Source: Collibacillus ludicampi (GTDB taxonomy: Bacteria > Bacillota > Bacilli > Tumebacillales > BOQE01). From it: a DNA stretch of 64,000 nt. The stretch is taken from positions 3,380,710 to 3,444,709 of the forward strand of contig NZ_BOQE01000001.1 in the NCBI RefSeq assembly GCF_023705585.1. The letters run 5' to 3'. This document shows positions 63,255-64,000 of this stretch, in pieces (the first letter of the stretch is position 1; every line of letters starts with the position of its first letter). Position numbers and translations under genes: made by a program. Below the pieces are notes generated by a model. That model saw only the letters and a program-made list of their open reading frames with translations, searched no databases and was not told the origin of the DNA.

Positions 63255-64000
63255 GTGCAGGAGATAGGAGAGATTTTGAAAGCAAAACGGGAAGAAAAAG
63301 GATTGTCACTCGCGGATATAGAACAGGCAACGAAGATCCGCACCCGCTATCTGGAAGCGATTGAAGAGGGGGATCTTTCCGCGATTCCGGGGATGGTATA
63401 CGCCAGAGGGTTTATCAAGAGCTATGCCGAATTCCTCGGACTGGACGGACAAGCCCTCTTGGAACAATACCGAACAGATTCTCATGAGGAAGTTTCCAGG
63501 GAAAAACAGGAGATTGAGCCTGCGAAGACTGTGACGAATACTCCCCCTGGTCTAAAGAAGAGCAATCTTTGGACCCAGTTAGCTATGGGAATTGGTGTTG
63601 TGGGCATCATGATGATCGTCTACATGGCTGTGGTTCATCATTCGAGCGCAAAACCATCTCCTTCACAGCCTCAAGAAGCAACAACACAGCAAAAAGAAGA
63701 GAAGGGAGAGTCTGCATCACCGTCAGAATCAGCCCCCAAGACGGATGCGGAGAAAACGAAAACGGAAGAAAAACAAACACCTTTAGAACCGGTTTCAAAA
63801 TCGAGTGGCAATTCGTTTTATAAAGTGAAAGGCGAGAATATTACCGTTCAGGTTACGGCACCGAGAGGGGCTAACTGGATGCAGGTGGTTGCGGATGGGA
63901 AAATCATCGCGAGCGAGACTTTGCAGAAAGGGGACTCGCGTACGTACAGCGCCGGTTCGCAACTTGATTTGATTACAGGAAACTCGCCGGCAATCGACGT
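63255..64000 (+). CDS. rodZ: RodZ (YmfM)-like cytoskeletal protein, partial at window end
   Basis: The gene starts at GTG 63255 after AGGGAGGT and remains open to the window edge, giving at least 248 residues. The N-terminal helix-turn-helix (LKAKREEKGLSLADIEQATKIRTRYLEAIEEGD, residues ~8-45, then YARGFIKSYAEFLGLD) contacts MreB in RodZ proteins. A membrane helix lies near residues 107-127, followed by a Ser/Pro/Glu/Lys-rich linker and the beginning of the extracytoplasmic DUF4115 beta domain (ITVQVTAPRGANWMQVVADG). It acts in cell elongation. The C-terminus is outside the window. Confidence 0.9.
   Translation, partial: MQEIGEILKAKREEKGLSLADIEQATKIRTRYLEAIEEGDLSAIPGMVYARGFIKSYAEFLGLDGQALLEQYRTDSHEEVSREKQEIEPAKTVTNTPPGLKKSNLWTQLAMGIGVVGIMMIVYMAVVHHSSAKPSPSQPQEATTQQKEEKGESASPSESAPKTDAEKTKTEEKQTPLEPVSKSSGNSFYKVKGENITVQVTAPRGANWMQVVADGKIIASETLQKGDSRTYSAGSQLDLITGNSPAID

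Overview
The window reads as a chromosomal segment of an endospore-forming, flagellated member of the Bacillota, class Bacilli. Gene order closely follows the Bacillus subtilis fla/che - rpsB - dxr - polC - nusA/infB - pnp - spoVF/dap - spoIIIE region. Spore genes (dpaA, dpaB, spoIIIE) sit beside PolC, RNase J, SwrD/SwrB-type proteins and a CheC/CheD/FliY chemotaxis set. Base composition is near the high forties in percent GC by eye. The short 216-residue EF-Ts and the nrnA gene between rbfA and truB suggest a Paenibacillus/Alicyclobacillaceae-like lineage rather than Bacillus itself, but the genus cannot be settled from sequence alone. Every gene except one is on the plus strand.

Region 1 (1-15756) is the 3' half of a fla/che operon. 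It holds the distal rod/hook protein flgG, swrD, fliL, the switch proteins fliM and fliY, cheY, the export apparatus fliO-P-Q-R-flhB-flhA, the placement GTPases flhF and flhG, then cheB, cheW, cheC, cheD, an unknown membrane protein, sigD and a swrB-like gene. Most genes overlap or nearly touch. Three features stand out: cheC is split by a frameshift in a run of nine T, cheB has only the methylesterase domain, and cheA is absent from its usual place.

Region 2 (15757-36596) is translation, envelope and replication housekeeping: rpsB, tsf, pyrH, frr, uppS, cdsA, dxr, proS, a family 2 glycosyltransferase, polC, then rimP-nusA-rnpM-ylxQ-infB-rbfA-nrnA-truB-ribF. The site-2 protease gene rasP (between dxr and proS in B. 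subtilis) and ylxP (between infB and rbfA) are missing. Several intrinsic terminators divide this region.

Region 3 (36597-48681) starts with a two-gene cassette of unknown function between ribF and rpsO. It has its own promoter and abuts the folded rpsO leader. Then come rpsO, pnp, a degenerate and a YlxY-type polysaccharide deacetylase, the M16 peptidase mlpA, dut, dipicolinate synthase dpaAB, and asd-dapG-dapA, which together make the lysine/diaminopimelate/dipicolinate branch. A 385-base gene-free stretch after dapA holds a 122-base two-part palindrome, a terminator and a promoter.

Region 4 (48682-64000) has RNase J, tepA, ylzJ, spoIIIE, a GntR-family regulator with a nucleoside-type ABC importer (lipoprotein, ATPase, two permeases), nicotinate phosphoribosyltransferase, a 61-residue acidic protein, the only minus-strand gene, a YmfK-like ACT plus P-loop protein and the start of rodZ, cut by the window edge. 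No CRISPR array, tRNA, rRNA, insertion sequence or prophage was seen.
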